A DNA stretch of 64,000 nt from Bradyrhizobium lablabi (GCF_018129385.1 NZ_JAFCLN010000027.1:1-64000), one strand, 5' to 3'; counted from the stretch's first letter, positions 26,108 through 35,014 are shown. The notes: generated from the letters alone by a model not told the origin. Program-made: numbers and translations.

Positions 26108-27676
26108 ATGAAGTTTTTCTTTTCGAATCAGATACTTGATACTGACACGCGGGAGCTGAGCCGGGAGAATATGCCGGTCTCGCTCGAGCCGCAGGTGTTC
26201 GATCTGGTTGTCCATCTCATGGAGAACCGCGATCGCGTCGTCAGCAAGGAAGAATTGATCGAAAAAATCTGGAAGGGACGACATGTCGCAGAGTCGACCC
26301 TGACCAGCCGGATCAACGCCGCCCGCAAGGCGGTCGGCGACAGCGGCAGCGCGCAGGCGATGATTCGTACGGTGGCGCGAAAGGGATTCCGGTTCGTCGG
26401 AACCGTGCAAACCGGAGCACGAGGCGCGACGCCGGCCGAGCCGGCGATGCCGCGTCGCGACGAGACGCCGGCGCCGATGGTGCCGCTCGGCGACCGTCCC
26501 GCCATTGCCGTGCTGCCCTTCATGAACATGAGCGGCGACCGCGCCCAGGAGTATTTTTCCGACGGGATCAGCGAGGACATCATCGCTGCGCTGTCGAAGC
26601 TGCGCTGGTTCTTCGTGATCGCGCGCAATTCCTCGTTTGCCTACAAGGGCCGCTGCGTGCACATCAACGAAATGGCGCGCGAGCTCGGCGTCCGCTATGT
26701 GGTCGAAGGCAGCGTTCGCCGCAGCGGCGAGCGGGTGCGCATCTCCGCGCAGCTCAATGATGTCTCCACCGGGAGCCATCTGTGGGCGGAACGGTACGAC
26801 CGCGACATCGCCGATGTGTTCGCCGTGCAGGATGAGATCACCGAGGCGATCGTTGCCGCGATCGAGCCGCATCTTTATGCCGCCGAGAGTTTTCGCGCAC
26901 AGCAGAAGCCGCCGGGCAGCCTCGATGCCTGGGATCTCGTGATGCGCGCGCTGTCGCACTACTGGCGCGTGACGCGGCAGGACAACACGGTGGCGCAGGC
27001 GCTGCTGGAAAAGGCGATCGAGATCGATCCGCATTACGGCAAGGCGCTCGGCTTGCTGGCGACTAGCCGGATCTTCGGCGCCCATATGGGCTGGGCCAAT
27101 ATGGCCGGCGTCATGGCGGATGCCACGCGCGAGGCGCACGCCGCCGTCGAGGCCGACAGTGAAGATGCCTGGGCTCATCTTGGCCTCGGCTATTCCTATT
27201 TGTTTGCGCGGCGATTCGACGACTCGATCGCCGAGTTCGAATTGGCGCTGCGCCTCAACCCCAATTTCGCTCTATCGCAAGCCTTTTATGCCGTGACGCT
27301 GTGCTATGCCGGACACTACCGGGAAGGCGACGTTGCGATCCGCCGCGCATTGCGGCTCAGTCCGCGCGACCCGCTGGCGGGAATCTATTCAGGGGTTGGC
27401 GCCTACATCCAGTTCGCCGCACGGCGGTACGACGAAGCCATCCAGTTTGCGCGCGAATCGCTCAGGCAGCGGAGCGATTTTGTCGGCGCCCATCGCGTGC
27501 TGACCGCAGCCGCCGGCATGTCCGGCGACCGCGAACTTGCCGCCATCGCGTTGCAAGGCCTGCAACAGGTGCAGCCGAATATTTCGCTGGCCTGGATCGC
27601 CCGCGAGCTGCCGATGAAGCAGGCGGAAGACCGCGAACATTATCTCGAAGGCCTGCGCCGCGCAGGCTTGCAGTAG
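26108..27676 (+). CDS. Winged-helix / TolB-like / TPR regulator (copy 1)
   Basis: 522 residues. Residues 1-97 are an OmpR/CadC-type winged helix (LEPQVFDLVVHLMENRDRVVSKEELI, IWKGRHV, RINAARKAVGD, GFRFVG). Residues about 118-250 are the TolB-like domain of class III cyclase relatives and CadC-type regulators (IAVLPFMNMSGD, EYFSDGISEDI, VEGSVRRSG, AERYDRD). From about 270 come TPR-like helical repeats to the C-terminus. There is no membrane segment, so it acts in the cytoplasm as a DNA-binding protein that probably senses a partner through the TPRs. A close paralogue lies at 29223-30776. Confidence 0.87.
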   Translation: MKFFFSNQILDTDTRELSRENMPVSLEPQVFDLVVHLMENRDRVVSKEELIEKIWKGRHVAESTLTSRINAARKAVGDSGSAQAMIRTVARKGFRFVGTVQTGARGATPAEPAMPRRDETPAPMVPLGDRPAIAVLPFMNMSGDRAQEYFSDGISEDIIAALSKLRWFFVIARNSSFAYKGRCVHINEMARELGVRYVVEGSVRRSGERVRISAQLNDVSTGSHLWAERYDRDIADVFAVQDEITEAIVAAIEPHLYAAESFRAQQKPPGSLDAWDLVMRALSHYWRVTRQDNTVAQALLEKAIEIDPHYGKALGLLATSRIFGAHMGWANMAGVMADATREAHAAVEADSEDAWAHLGLGYSYLFARRFDDSIAEFELALRLNPNFALSQAFYAVTLCYAGHYREGDVAIRRALRLSPRDPLAGIYSGVGAYIQFAARRYDEAIQFARESLRQRSDFVGAHRVLTAAAGMSGDRELAAIALQGLQQVQPNISLAWIARELPMKQAEDREHYLEGLRRAGLQ

Positions 27677-27713
27677 ACACTCCTGTAGACGACGAGGCGC
27701 GCCTGTTGCCTTC

Positions 27714-27840
27714 CGTCATGCCCGGCCTTGTGCCGGGCATCCACGTCTTGATGGTCGCTCGGCAAGAAAGACGTGGATGGCCGGGACATAGGCGAGCGGA
27801 AGCGACGCCGTCCTTCAGGCGGCTATGCCCGGCCATGACG
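27714..27840. repeat. Palindromic repeat, family E
   Basis: Opens CGTCATGCCCGGCCTTGTGC and closes TATGCCCGGCCATGACG, with ATCCACGTCTT and AAGACGTGGAT as inner arms and an extra insert of about 35 bases near the right end. Copies lie at 34921-35014 and 50681-50767. Confidence 0.8.
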
Positions 27841-27856
27841 AAGGTGAGGTCCCGAT

Positions 27857-28279
27857 CTATTCGGACATCATCTCGCCGCTGCCGCCCAATTCCGCAGGAA
27901 AATCCTTCAGCTTCGGAAGACCGTCCCGCATCGGCAGGACGGTCTCGGCATAGTTGACGTGAACCGCCGGTGCGAAGGCGAGCGTCGGAATGGTCGCGGC
28001 AAAGACATCGATCAGGCTGATCGGCGGATGACTGGTCATCAAATGGCCGCCGCACTTCCGGCAGTATTTCCGCTTGCTGAGCGGTGTCTTGGTGAAGGTC
28101 GCGACGTATTCCTCGCCGGCGGTGATGCGCACCGCCTCCGGCTTCCAGAGGCTGAAGGCGTTCACCGGGCCGCCCGACCACGAGCGACACGAGCGGCAGT
28201 GACAATAACCCATTCCTTCCGGCGCGCCGCTGACCTCGATCTCCACGGCTCCGCAAAAGCAGTTACCGACATGATTCAT
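27857..28279 (-). CDS. GFA family protein (glutathione-dependent formaldehyde-activating enzyme fold)
   Basis: 140 residues. The conserved zinc cysteines are present: CFCG (residues 8-11), CHCRSCR (about 26-32) and CRKCGGH (about 72-78), with the closing region rich in Pro and Leu. The family is named for Gfa, which joins glutathione and formaldehyde, but most members have unproven substrates. GGGAG precedes the ATG. The start is 25 bases after the end of an mddA-like gene on the same strand, so the two form an operon; a thiol-related role is plausible but unproven. Confidence 0.85.
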   Translation of the reverse strand: MNHVGNCFCGAVEIEVSGAPEGMGYCHCRSCRSWSGGPVNAFSLWKPEAVRITAGEEYVATFTKTPLSKRKYCRKCGGHLMTSHPPISLIDVFAATIPTLAFAPAVHVNYAETVLPMRDGLPKLKDFPAELGGSGEMMSE

Positions 28280-28304
28280 CTGTCACACTCCCTTTCGTTC
28301 CTGC

Positions 28305-29081
28305 TCACCAGGTTGGACGCCATGGAATGAGCATCGAGACGCGCAGCCTGTACTCGCGATACTGATCGCCGAACGCCGCGATCAGATCCTTCTCCTCGAG
28401 ATAGATGCCGAGCAGGATGTAGATCGTGGTGACGGCAGCAAACATCAGGTGGCCCACGGTCATGACCGGCGCCGCCCAGAAGGCGATGATAAACCCGAGA
28501 TAGAGCGGGTGGCGAACAAACTTGTAGAGCAGCGGCGTATAGAAGCGCGCCGCCGGCACCGGCTTGTCGGCGAGATGATGGACGACCTGCGACAGCCCGA
28601 ACAACTCGAAATGGTTGATCATGAACGTGCTCACGAACACCAGCACCCAGCCGGCGAGCGAGATCATGGCGACTGTCACCGCAAGGTGCGGATCGGTGAT
28701 CTCCCACACGATGGCGGGCATCGGCCGCCACTGCCAGAACAACAGCAACAGGCACAGGCTCGCCAGCAGCACGTAGGTGGAGCGCTCGATCGGCTTGGGG
28801 ACGTATTGCGTCCACCAGGCCTTGAAGCGCTGCCGCGCCATCACGCTGTGTTGTACGGCGAACAGCGTCAGCAGAAGTAGATTGATAACGATGGCTTCGA
28901 CCACGGACGAATCGGTGCCAGTGTCGATGGTCTTCGGCACGACGAGGCCCATCACAAAGCCGATGGCATAGAGAATGGTGCCGAAGAAAACGAGGTATGA
29001 TGCCATCCCGTACAGGAAGGCGAAGACCTTGAATATGCGGGAGCCCGAAACATCCGGGCCGATGGTATGTATTTGGGTCAT
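28305..29081 (-). CDS. mddA: Methanethiol S-methyltransferase-like membrane protein (MddA family)
   Basis: 258 residues from ATG 29081, which has GGAG at a good distance; ATG 29093 four codons earlier is the alternative. Five or six membrane helices; FALQHSxMAR-like FAVQHSVMARQ, ERSTYVLLAS, HFELFGL, RHPLYLGFIIAFWAAP and EKDLIAAFGDQYREYR are the landmarks of MddA and related NnrU/isoprenylcysteine methyltransferases. MddA methylates methanethiol to dimethyl sulfide with S-adenosylmethionine at the membrane. Its operon partner is a GFA protein; a divergent wHTH-TPR regulator starts about 120-140 bases away and is a candidate controller. Confidence 0.72.
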   Translation of the reverse strand: MTQIHTIGPDVSGSRIFKVFAFLYGMASYLVFFGTILYAIGFVMGLVVPKTIDTGTDSSVVEAIVINLLLLTLFAVQHSVMARQRFKAWWTQYVPKPIERSTYVLLASLCLLLLFWQWRPMPAIVWEITDPHLAVTVAMISLAGWVLVFVSTFMINHFELFGLSQVVHHLADKPVPAARFYTPLLYKFVRHPLYLGFIIAFWAAPVMTVGHLMFAAVTTIYILLGIYLEEKDLIAAFGDQYREYRLRVSMLIPWRPTW

Positions 29082-29222
29082 GGGCAGCTCCATTGGGCCG
29101 ATGGCTTCGGCTAATCACCGCTGCAAAATGCCGTATTGAGCGAATTAAGACTTTTGCGGATGGTTGCCCTTTGCATGAGATATCGCTGATTTTTTCTTGA
29201 GAAGCGGAGGTTGGGTTCGCGC

Positions 29223-30776
29223 TTGCGATTTCGCTTTGAAAATCATGAACTTGACGGCGAGCTGCGCGAGCTGACCCGTGACGGTGTTCGTATTCCCCTG
29301 CAACCTCAGGTATTCGATTTGCTGCTTTTTCTGGTGGAGCAGCGCGACCGCCTCGTCAGCAAGGACGATCTGATCGGAAAGGTGTGGGGCAACCGGGCGA
29401 TTTCCGACTCCGCGCTCAACAGCCGGATCAACGCCGCGCGCGCGGCCATCGGCGACGACGGCAAGACGCAAAGAGCCATCCGCACCATCCCGCGAAAGGG
29501 GTTTCGGTTTGTCGCCGAATGCGAGGAGGTCTCGCCCGCCGGTCAGCCCGCACCGGTCAGGCCCGATCCGGTGCGCGCGGCTGCCGCCTCCGACCGGCCG
29601 GCCATCGCCGTGATGGCGTTCAACAACATGAGCGACGATCCGGACCAGGACTATTTTTGCGACGGAATCAGCGAGGACATCCTGACCGCGCTTTCGAAAG
29701 TGCGCTGGTTCCTGGTGATCGCCCGCAACTCGTCCTTCACCTACAAGGGCCGGAGTGTTCACATCCGTCAGGTCGCGGAAGAGCTCGGGGTTCGCTATGT
29801 GGTCGAAGGCAGCGTGCGCAAGGCCGGCGGCCGCGTGCGGATCACCGCGCAGTTGAACGATGCCACGACCGGCAGTCACCTCTGGGCCGAGCATTACGAC
29901 CGCGACCTCGTCGACGTGTTTGCCGTGCAGGACGAGATCACCAATTCGATCGTGGCCGCCATCGAGCCGCAAATCTATGCGGCGGAAAATTTCCGCGCCC
30001 GGCGCAAGCCGCCGGCGAGCCTCGATGCCTGGGATCTCTTGATGCGCGGGCTCTCGCACTACTGGCGCGTGACGCGCGAGGATCATGTGGTGGCGCAAGC
30101 GCTGCTGCAAAAAGCGATCGGGATCGACCCGAATTATGGCCAGGCTCTCGCGGTGCTGGCCGCAAGCCACATGTTCGGCGTGCATCTCGGCTGGGCCGAT
30201 CTGGCGACGGCGGCTCCGATCGCCGAGCGCGCGGCGGCTCAGGCCGTGCAACTGGATCACGAGGACGCCTGGTCGCATGCGGCGCTCGGCAGCGTCTATT
30301 TCTCCACGCGCCGGCTGGCCGACGCGCTGTCCGAATTCGAGACTGCGCTGCGCATGAATCCCAATTTTTGCCTGGTGCAGGGATATTACGCGCTGGCGCT
30401 GTCCTACGCCGGACGCACCGAGGATTCCTTCGAAGCGGCGCAGCGTGCCATTCGTCTGAGCCCGCGCGACCCTTCGCTTGCGATCTACTACGGCATTGCC
30501 GCCTATGCCCGTTTCATGACGCGGCAATATGACGAGGCGATCGCACTGGCGCGCGAGGCGATCCGCCATCGCGGCGATCTCACCGGCGCCTACCGCGTCC
30601 TTGCCGTGTCGGCCGGAATGACCGGCGACGGGGAGACGGCGGCGGTGGCGCTCACAGAACTTCGCCGAACGCAGCCGAACATTTCGCTTGCCTGGATCGC
30701 GACCCAACTCCCCTGGCGGAGCGAGGAAGACCGGGACCACTACCTGGAAGGGTTTCGGCGGGCGGGATTGACGTGA
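29223..30776 (+). CDS. Winged-helix / TolB-like / TPR regulator (copy 2)
   Basis: 517 residues from TTG 29223, chosen because MRFRFENHELD aligns with the start of copy 1 (MKFFFSNQILD) and GGAGG lies 12 bases upstream; TTG 29211 directly abuts that GGAGG. Domains as in copy 1: winged helix (LQPQVFDLLLFLVEQRDRL, GFRFVA), TolB-like (IAVMAFNNMSDD, YFCDGISEDI, VEGSVRKAG, AEHYDRD), then TPR repeats. The two copies are alike along their whole length, so they arose by duplication. Divergent from the mddA-like gene across a short promoter gap, which suggests regulation of that operon and of itself. Confidence 0.87.
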   Translation: MRFRFENHELDGELRELTRDGVRIPLQPQVFDLLLFLVEQRDRLVSKDDLIGKVWGNRAISDSALNSRINAARAAIGDDGKTQRAIRTIPRKGFRFVAECEEVSPAGQPAPVRPDPVRAAAASDRPAIAVMAFNNMSDDPDQDYFCDGISEDILTALSKVRWFLVIARNSSFTYKGRSVHIRQVAEELGVRYVVEGSVRKAGGRVRITAQLNDATTGSHLWAEHYDRDLVDVFAVQDEITNSIVAAIEPQIYAAENFRARRKPPASLDAWDLLMRGLSHYWRVTREDHVVAQALLQKAIGIDPNYGQALAVLAASHMFGVHLGWADLATAAPIAERAAAQAVQLDHEDAWSHAALGSVYFSTRRLADALSEFETALRMNPNFCLVQGYYALALSYAGRTEDSFEAAQRAIRLSPRDPSLAIYYGIAAYARFMTRQYDEAIALAREAIRHRGDLTGAYRVLAVSAGMTGDGETAAVALTELRRTQPNISLAWIATQLPWRSEEDRDHYLEGFRRAGLT

Positions 30777-30838
30777 ACCGGCTTGGTGCCGCAGCCGACT
30801 AACGGCGAGGCGGCCGATGCCGCCGGAGCTGTCTTGCC

Positions 30839-31480
30839 ATGGACTGCACGTCATATCTGTTCGGCTTCAAAGGCCGCATCAACCGCGCCAGATACTGGAT
30901 GGCGGGACTGATTGTTCTGTGCTGGATGCTGTTCCTCGCGCTCCTGTTGATCCTGCCGCTCGGCTATTTCTTCGGCTCGCCCGTCAACATCAGCTTCAGC
31001 ATTGAAAATCTGCTCGTGATCTTCGACCCGGCGGCGCTTGGCGCGAAATCCCGGTCCGAGATCGCCGTAATCGTTGTGAACGTTCTCACCATGCCGCTAT
31101 TCCTGTGGGTGTGCGTGGCGACGTCGGTGAAACGCCTGCACGACCGCGACAAGAGCGGCTGGTGGCTGGTCCTGTTCTTTGTCGTCCCCAGCCTCTACGG
31201 GCGGCTGGAAGAGTACCTGCCCGACTCCTACTGGGTTCTGCCGCTGGCGCTGATTGCCTTCGCGCTGTCCGTCTGGGGCTTCGTCGAACTGCTGTTCCTG
31301 CGCGGCACCAAATGGACCAATCGCTTTGGACCGAATCCACTGGGCAAGGAGCAGATGCGCGCGCGCAGTGCGCAGGCCAGGCAGCGCGCGACGCCGCCCT
31401 GGGACCAAGAGAGCGAGATCGAAATGGTACCGCACAAAGCTAGCCCGCCGCCGGTTTGGCGTGTTAAGCCCGGGGCATGA
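30839..31480 (+). CDS. DUF805 family membrane protein (copy 2)
   Basis: 213 residues. LFGFKGRINRARYWM at the start and VKRLHDRDKSGWWLV in the middle define DUF805; about four membrane helices; a charged soluble tail. GGAG precedes ATG 30839. It follows regulator copy 2 by 62 bases, and its stop overlaps the dapE start by four bases (ATGA), so dapE may be co-transcribed with it. Paralogue of the protein at 25212-25844. Confidence 0.85.
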   Translation: MDCTSYLFGFKGRINRARYWMAGLIVLCWMLFLALLLILPLGYFFGSPVNISFSIENLLVIFDPAALGAKSRSEIAVIVVNVLTMPLFLWVCVATSVKRLHDRDKSGWWLVLFFVVPSLYGRLEEYLPDSYWVLPLALIAFALSVWGFVELLFLRGTKWTNRFGPNPLGKEQMRARSAQARQRATPPWDQESEIEMVPHKASPPPVWRVKPGA

Positions 31481-32631
31481 TCGACGCCCTCTCCATTACC
31501 CAAGCCCTCATCCGCTGCCCTTCCGTCACCCCCGCCGACGCCGGCGCGCTCGGCGTGCTCGAAGACCTGCTAAAAGCGAACGGGTTCGAGACCCATCGCG
31601 TCACCTTCGGCGAGCCCGGCACTGCCGATATCGACAACCTCTATGCGCGGATCGGCGAGGCCGCGCCGCACATCACCTTTGCCGGCCATACCGACGTGGT
31701 GCCGGCCGGCGACGAAAGCGCCTGGAGCCATGGCGCGTTTTCCGGCGATGTGAAGGACGGCATGCTGTACGGCCGCGGCGCAGTCGACATGAAGGGCGGC
31801 ATCGCCTGTAGCGTCGCCGCGGTGCTGCAATATCTCACTGACAATGGCGGGAGACCGAAGGGTTCGATCTCGTTTTTGATCACCGGCGACGAGGAAGACA
31901 TTTCTGTCAACGGCACGATCAAGCTTTTGCAATGGGTGGCCGCGCGCGGCGAAAAGTTTGACCATTGCGTGCTCGGCGAACCGTCGAATGTCGAGGTGCT
32001 GGGAGACTGCATAAAAGTCGGCCGCCGCGGTTCGCAGTCCGGCACGCTGCATGTCGAGGGTGTGCAGGGCCATGTCGCCTACCCGCATCGCGCCTCCAAT
32101 CCGGTGCCGGACATTTCGCGGCTGATCGTGGCGCTGGGCGAGGAGCCGCTCGACCATGGCAGCGCGCAATTCCAGGCGTCCAACCTGGAATTCACCTCCG
32201 TCGATGTCGGCAACACCGCCAGCAACGTCATCCCGGGACAGGCGCGCGCCAAGTTCAATATCCGCTACAACGACCTGCACACGCAGCAGAGCCTGCGCGA
32301 CCTCGTCGACGCGCGGCTGGCCAAAGCCTGCGGCAACCGCATCAGGGCGAAGATCGTGTGGGAGCCGTCGAACTCGAACGTGTTCGTGACCAAGCCGGGC
32401 GCCTTCACCGATCTGGCGGTGGCCGCGATCGAGGAGGTCACCGGCCGCAAGCCCGAGCTTTCCACCAGCGGCGGCACCTCGGACGCGCGTTTCATCGCGA
32501 GCTATTGTCCGGTGATCGAGTTCGGCCTCGTCGGCCAGACCATGCACCAGATCGACGAGCGCACGCCGGTCGCCGATCTGGAGAAGCTGACCAAGGTGTA
32601 TCGCGGGATATTGGACAGGTATTTCGGGTAG
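31477..32631 (+). CDS. dapE: Succinyl-diaminopimelate desuccinylase
   Basis: 384 residues, M20 metallopeptidase fold. Zinc ligands and catalytic residues are in FAGHTDVVPAGD (His, Asp), GRGAVDMKGGIA (bridging Asp), TGDEE (catalytic Glu and ligand Glu), and the late TMHQIDE (His). The dimerisation lid domain with GRRGSQSGTLHVEGVQGHVAYPH matches DapE. Hydrolyses N-succinyl-LL-diaminopimelate in lysine and cell-wall synthesis. Coupled by ATGA overlap to a DUF805 gene. Confidence 0.97.
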   Translation: MIDALSITQALIRCPSVTPADAGALGVLEDLLKANGFETHRVTFGEPGTADIDNLYARIGEAAPHITFAGHTDVVPAGDESAWSHGAFSGDVKDGMLYGRGAVDMKGGIACSVAAVLQYLTDNGGRPKGSISFLITGDEEDISVNGTIKLLQWVAARGEKFDHCVLGEPSNVEVLGDCIKVGRRGSQSGTLHVEGVQGHVAYPHRASNPVPDISRLIVALGEEPLDHGSAQFQASNLEFTSVDVGNTASNVIPGQARAKFNIRYNDLHTQQSLRDLVDARLAKACGNRIRAKIVWEPSNSNVFVTKPGAFTDLAVAAIEEVTGRKPELSTSGGTSDARFIASYCPVIEFGLVGQTMHQIDERTPVADLEKLTKVYRGILDRYFG

Positions 32632-32649
32632 TTGGGCCACACCCTCCGC

Positions 32650-32751
32650 CGTCATCGTCCGCGAAGGCGGACGATCCAGTACTCCGTGACGTCTCGGTCA
32701 ATCACAACTGCCGCGGAGTACTGGATGCCCGCCTTCGCGGGCATGACGACG
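32650..32751. repeat. Palindromic repeat, family C, adjoining GIY-YIG copy 1 at its 3' end
   Basis: CGTCATCGTCCGCGAAGGCG then GACGATCCAGTACTCC, a spacer, GGAGTACTGGATGCCCGC, CTTCGCGGGCATGACG. It ends about two bases before the stop codon of the GIY-YIG gene (minus strand). Confidence 0.88.
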
Positions 32752-32752
32752 A

Positions 32753-33055
32753 CTACGGCGGGCCGGCTATGCCCGGATACAGATCGTCCCAATTTGGATT
32801 GTTCTCTTCGATCAGTCGAATTTTCCAGGCTCGATTCCATTTCTTGAGGCGTTTCTCTCGCGTGATCGCATTCTCGGCATCGTCAAACTGCTCGAAGTAA
32901 ACGAGCCGGATCACGTCGTACTTCTCGGTGAAGCCTTCGACCAACTTCAAGCGATGCTCGGCGACACGGCGAATGAGATCATTCGTTACGCCGATGTAGA
33001 GCGTTCCGCCTACGCTGCTGGCGAGAATGTAGACGTAGAAGTGCCGTGGCTGCAT
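32753..33055 (-). CDS. Small GIY-YIG nuclease-domain protein (copy 1)
   Basis: 100 residues, essentially one GIY-YIG domain of the UPF0213/YhbQ group: FYVYILAS and GTLYIGVTNDLIRRVAEHR contain the YV-YIG pair and catalytic Arg; the metal-binding Glu is probably in YFEQFDDAENAITREKRLKKW. The reading frame ends just inside the border of a family C repeat, and another family C repeat lies 42 bases upstream of the start, in the same orientation. The product may cut DNA at or near such palindromes. A close paralogue is at 37075. Confidence 0.9.
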   Translation of the reverse strand: MQPRHFYVYILASSVGGTLYIGVTNDLIRRVAEHRLKLVEGFTEKYDVIRLVYFEQFDDAENAITREKRLKKWNRAWKIRLIEENNPNWDDLYPGIAGPP

Positions 33056-33096
33056 CCTTTGAGTGTGAGAATGCCGAGGCCGTGCGTCAAGCTCAC

Positions 33097-33198
33097 CGTC
33101 ATCGTCCGCGAAGGCGGACGATCCAGTACGCCGTGATATCTCGATTGATCACAGTCGCCGCGGAGTACTGGATGCCCCGCCTTCGCGGGGCATGACGA
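33097..33198. repeat. Palindromic repeat, family C, upstream of GIY-YIG copy 1
   Basis: CGTCATCGTCCGCGAAGGCG then GACGATCCAGTACGCC, a spacer, GGAGTACTGGATGCCCCG, CTTCGCGGGGCATGACG. It is in the same orientation as the copy at 32650-32751 and almost the same in sequence, so the GIY-YIG gene lies between two direct copies. Confidence 0.88.
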
Positions 33199-33209
33199 CG
33201 GGTGTGTGG

Positions 33210-33947
33210 CTAATAATCCACCCGCACCAGATACAGCCCCTCCGGCGGCGCTACCGGGCCGCAGGCGGCGCGGTTGCGGGCGGCGAGGGCTGCGGCGAGA
33301 TCGTCGGCGCTCCAGCGGCCTTCGCCGACCCACACCAGCGAGCCCACCATCGAGCGCACCTGGCTGTGCAGGAACGAGCGCGCCGAGGTGACGATGCGCA
33401 CTTCGTCGCCCTCGCGCGTGACATCGAGCTGGTCGAGCGTCTTTTCCGGCGATTTGGCCTGACACTCGGTATCGCGAAAGGTCGTAAAATCGTGCTTGCC
33501 GAGCAGGCGTTTTGCGGCAGCGTGCATGGCCTCCGCGTCGAGCGCGCGCGGCACGCGCCAGGTGCGGCCGATGTTGAGCGCGAGGTTCGCGCGGTGGTTG
33601 GTGATGCGATAGAGATAATGCCGCTTCCTGGCCGAGAAGCGCGCCTCGAAATCGTCGGGCACGACATCCGCCGACAGCACGCCGATCGGGTGCGGGCGCA
33701 GATGCGCGTTCAGCCCGTCGCGAAAGCGGCCGGGCACGAAATGCTTTGCGATGTCGCAATGCGCGACCTGGCCCAACGCATGCACGCCGGCATCGGTACG
33801 GCCGGCGCCGTGCACGCGCACGTCCTCGCCGCAGATCGCCTTCACAGCGGCTTCCAGCGCGCCCTGCACGGTCGTGCCGTTCTCCTGGATCTGCCAGCCG
33901 GAGAATGGCGTGCCGTCATATTCGATAGTGAGCTTGTAGCGGGGCAT
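33210..33947 (-). CDS. truA: tRNA pseudouridine(38-40) synthase TruA
   Basis: 245 residues. The catalytic Asp is in the conserved GAGRTDAGVHALGQ; YKLTIEYDGTPFSGWQ, YRITN and RSFLHSQVRSMVGSLV complete the TruA pattern. Converts uridines 38-40 of tRNA anticodon arms to pseudouridine. Its ATG shares one base with the fmt stop (TGATG), so it is translationally coupled to fmt. Confidence 0.97.
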   Translation of the reverse strand: MPRYKLTIEYDGTPFSGWQIQENGTTVQGALEAAVKAICGEDVRVHGAGRTDAGVHALGQVAHCDIAKHFVPGRFRDGLNAHLRPHPIGVLSADVVPDDFEARFSARKRHYLYRITNHRANLALNIGRTWRVPRALDAEAMHAAAKRLLGKHDFTTFRDTECQAKSPEKTLDQLDVTREGDEVRIVTSARSFLHSQVRSMVGSLVWVGEGRWSADDLAAALAARNRAACGPVAPPEGLYLVRVDY

Positions 33948-34882
33948 CAGGCTAGCCGCAGCTGCGGTTTCAGCGGGGTGCCGCGCAAAAATTCGTCCGC
34001 CTTCATTGGCCCCTTGCCGGCGCGCTGTAGTTCGAGAATGCGGATCGCGCCGTCGTTGCAGGCGATGGTGAGGCGTTTGTCCAGCAACGCACCGGGGACG
34101 CCTGAGCCGGTCGCCAGCTCACAACGCAAAATCTTCACCCGTGCCGGTTCGCCATCGATTGGCATCTCGCACCACGCGCCGGGAAACGGCGACAGGCCGT
34201 GGATGTGCCGCAGCACGTCGCGCGCGGGCCTGTTCCAGTCGATCCGCGCTTCCGCCTTCTCGATCTTGGCCGCGTAGGTGACGCCGGCTTCGCTCTGCTT
34301 CGTAAGCTGCAACGCGCCGCGCTCCAGTGCGCCCATCGCACGCACCATCAGATCGGCCCCGAGCGGAGCCAGCGCGTCATGCAGGTCGGATGCGGTCATC
34401 CGGTCCGTGATGGCAAGACGCTCGGCCATCGCGACATCGCCGGTATCGAGCCCGACATCCATCTTCATCACCATCACCCCGGTTTCAGCATCGCCCGCCA
34501 TGATCGCGCGGTTGATGGGGGCGGCGCCGCGCCAGCGCGGCAGCAGCGAGGCGTGCAGGTTGAAGCAGCCGAGCTTTGGCGCATCGAGAATGGCCTGCGG
34601 CAGGATCATGCCGTAAGCAACGACGACGGCGGCATCGGCATCGTGCGAGGCAAATTCTGCGAGCGCTTCCGGCGTCTTCAGCGTGGTTGGCGTCAGCACG
34701 GGGATGTTGAGCCGCCGCGCCTCCTGCTCCACCGGCGTCGGCTGCAACTGGAGGCCGCGACGGCCGCCCGGCTTGGGCGCGCGGGTGTAGACGGCCGCGA
34801 TCTCGTGGCCGTGGGCCACAAGCTCCAGCAGCGTCGGCACCGCGAAATCGGGCGTGCCCATGAAGATCAGGCGGAGGGACAT
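33947..34882 (-). CDS. fmt: Methionyl-tRNA formyltransferase
   Basis: 311 residues from ATG 34882; the frame runs on to 34951 only through a family E repeat. Motifs: RLIFMGTPDFAVP at the start, AYGMILPQ, the catalytic FNLHASLLPRWRGAAPINRAI (Asn-His) and GVMVMKMDVGLDTGD, then the C-terminal tRNA-binding domain. Formylates initiator Met-tRNA. Followed directly by truA and preceded by def, the usual alphaproteobacterial order. Confidence 0.97.
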   Translation of the reverse strand: MSLRLIFMGTPDFAVPTLLELVAHGHEIAAVYTRAPKPGGRRGLQLQPTPVEQEARRLNIPVLTPTTLKTPEALAEFASHDADAAVVVAYGMILPQAILDAPKLGCFNLHASLLPRWRGAAPINRAIMAGDAETGVMVMKMDVGLDTGDVAMAERLAITDRMTASDLHDALAPLGADLMVRAMGALERGALQLTKQSEAGVTYAAKIEKAEARIDWNRPARDVLRHIHGLSPFPGAWCEMPIDGEPARVKILRCELATGSGVPGALLDKRLTIACNDGAIRILELQRAGKGPMKADEFLRGTPLKPQLRLA

Positions 34883-34920
34883 GTACTGAGAACCGATGTT
34901 TTGCGATGTCTCTACATACT

Positions 34921-35014
34921 CGTCATGGCCGGGCTTGTCCCGGCCATCCACGTCTTTGGCGCGGTGCGGAAGAAAAGCAAGACGTGGGTGCCCGGGACAA
35001 GCCCGGGCATGACG
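34921..35014. repeat. Palindromic repeat, family E
   Basis: CGTCATGGCCGGGCTTGTCC and CGGGACAAGCCCGGGCATGACG are inverted, with ATCCACGTCTT / AAGACGTGG arms inside. It lies in the def-fmt gap. Confidence 0.85.
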
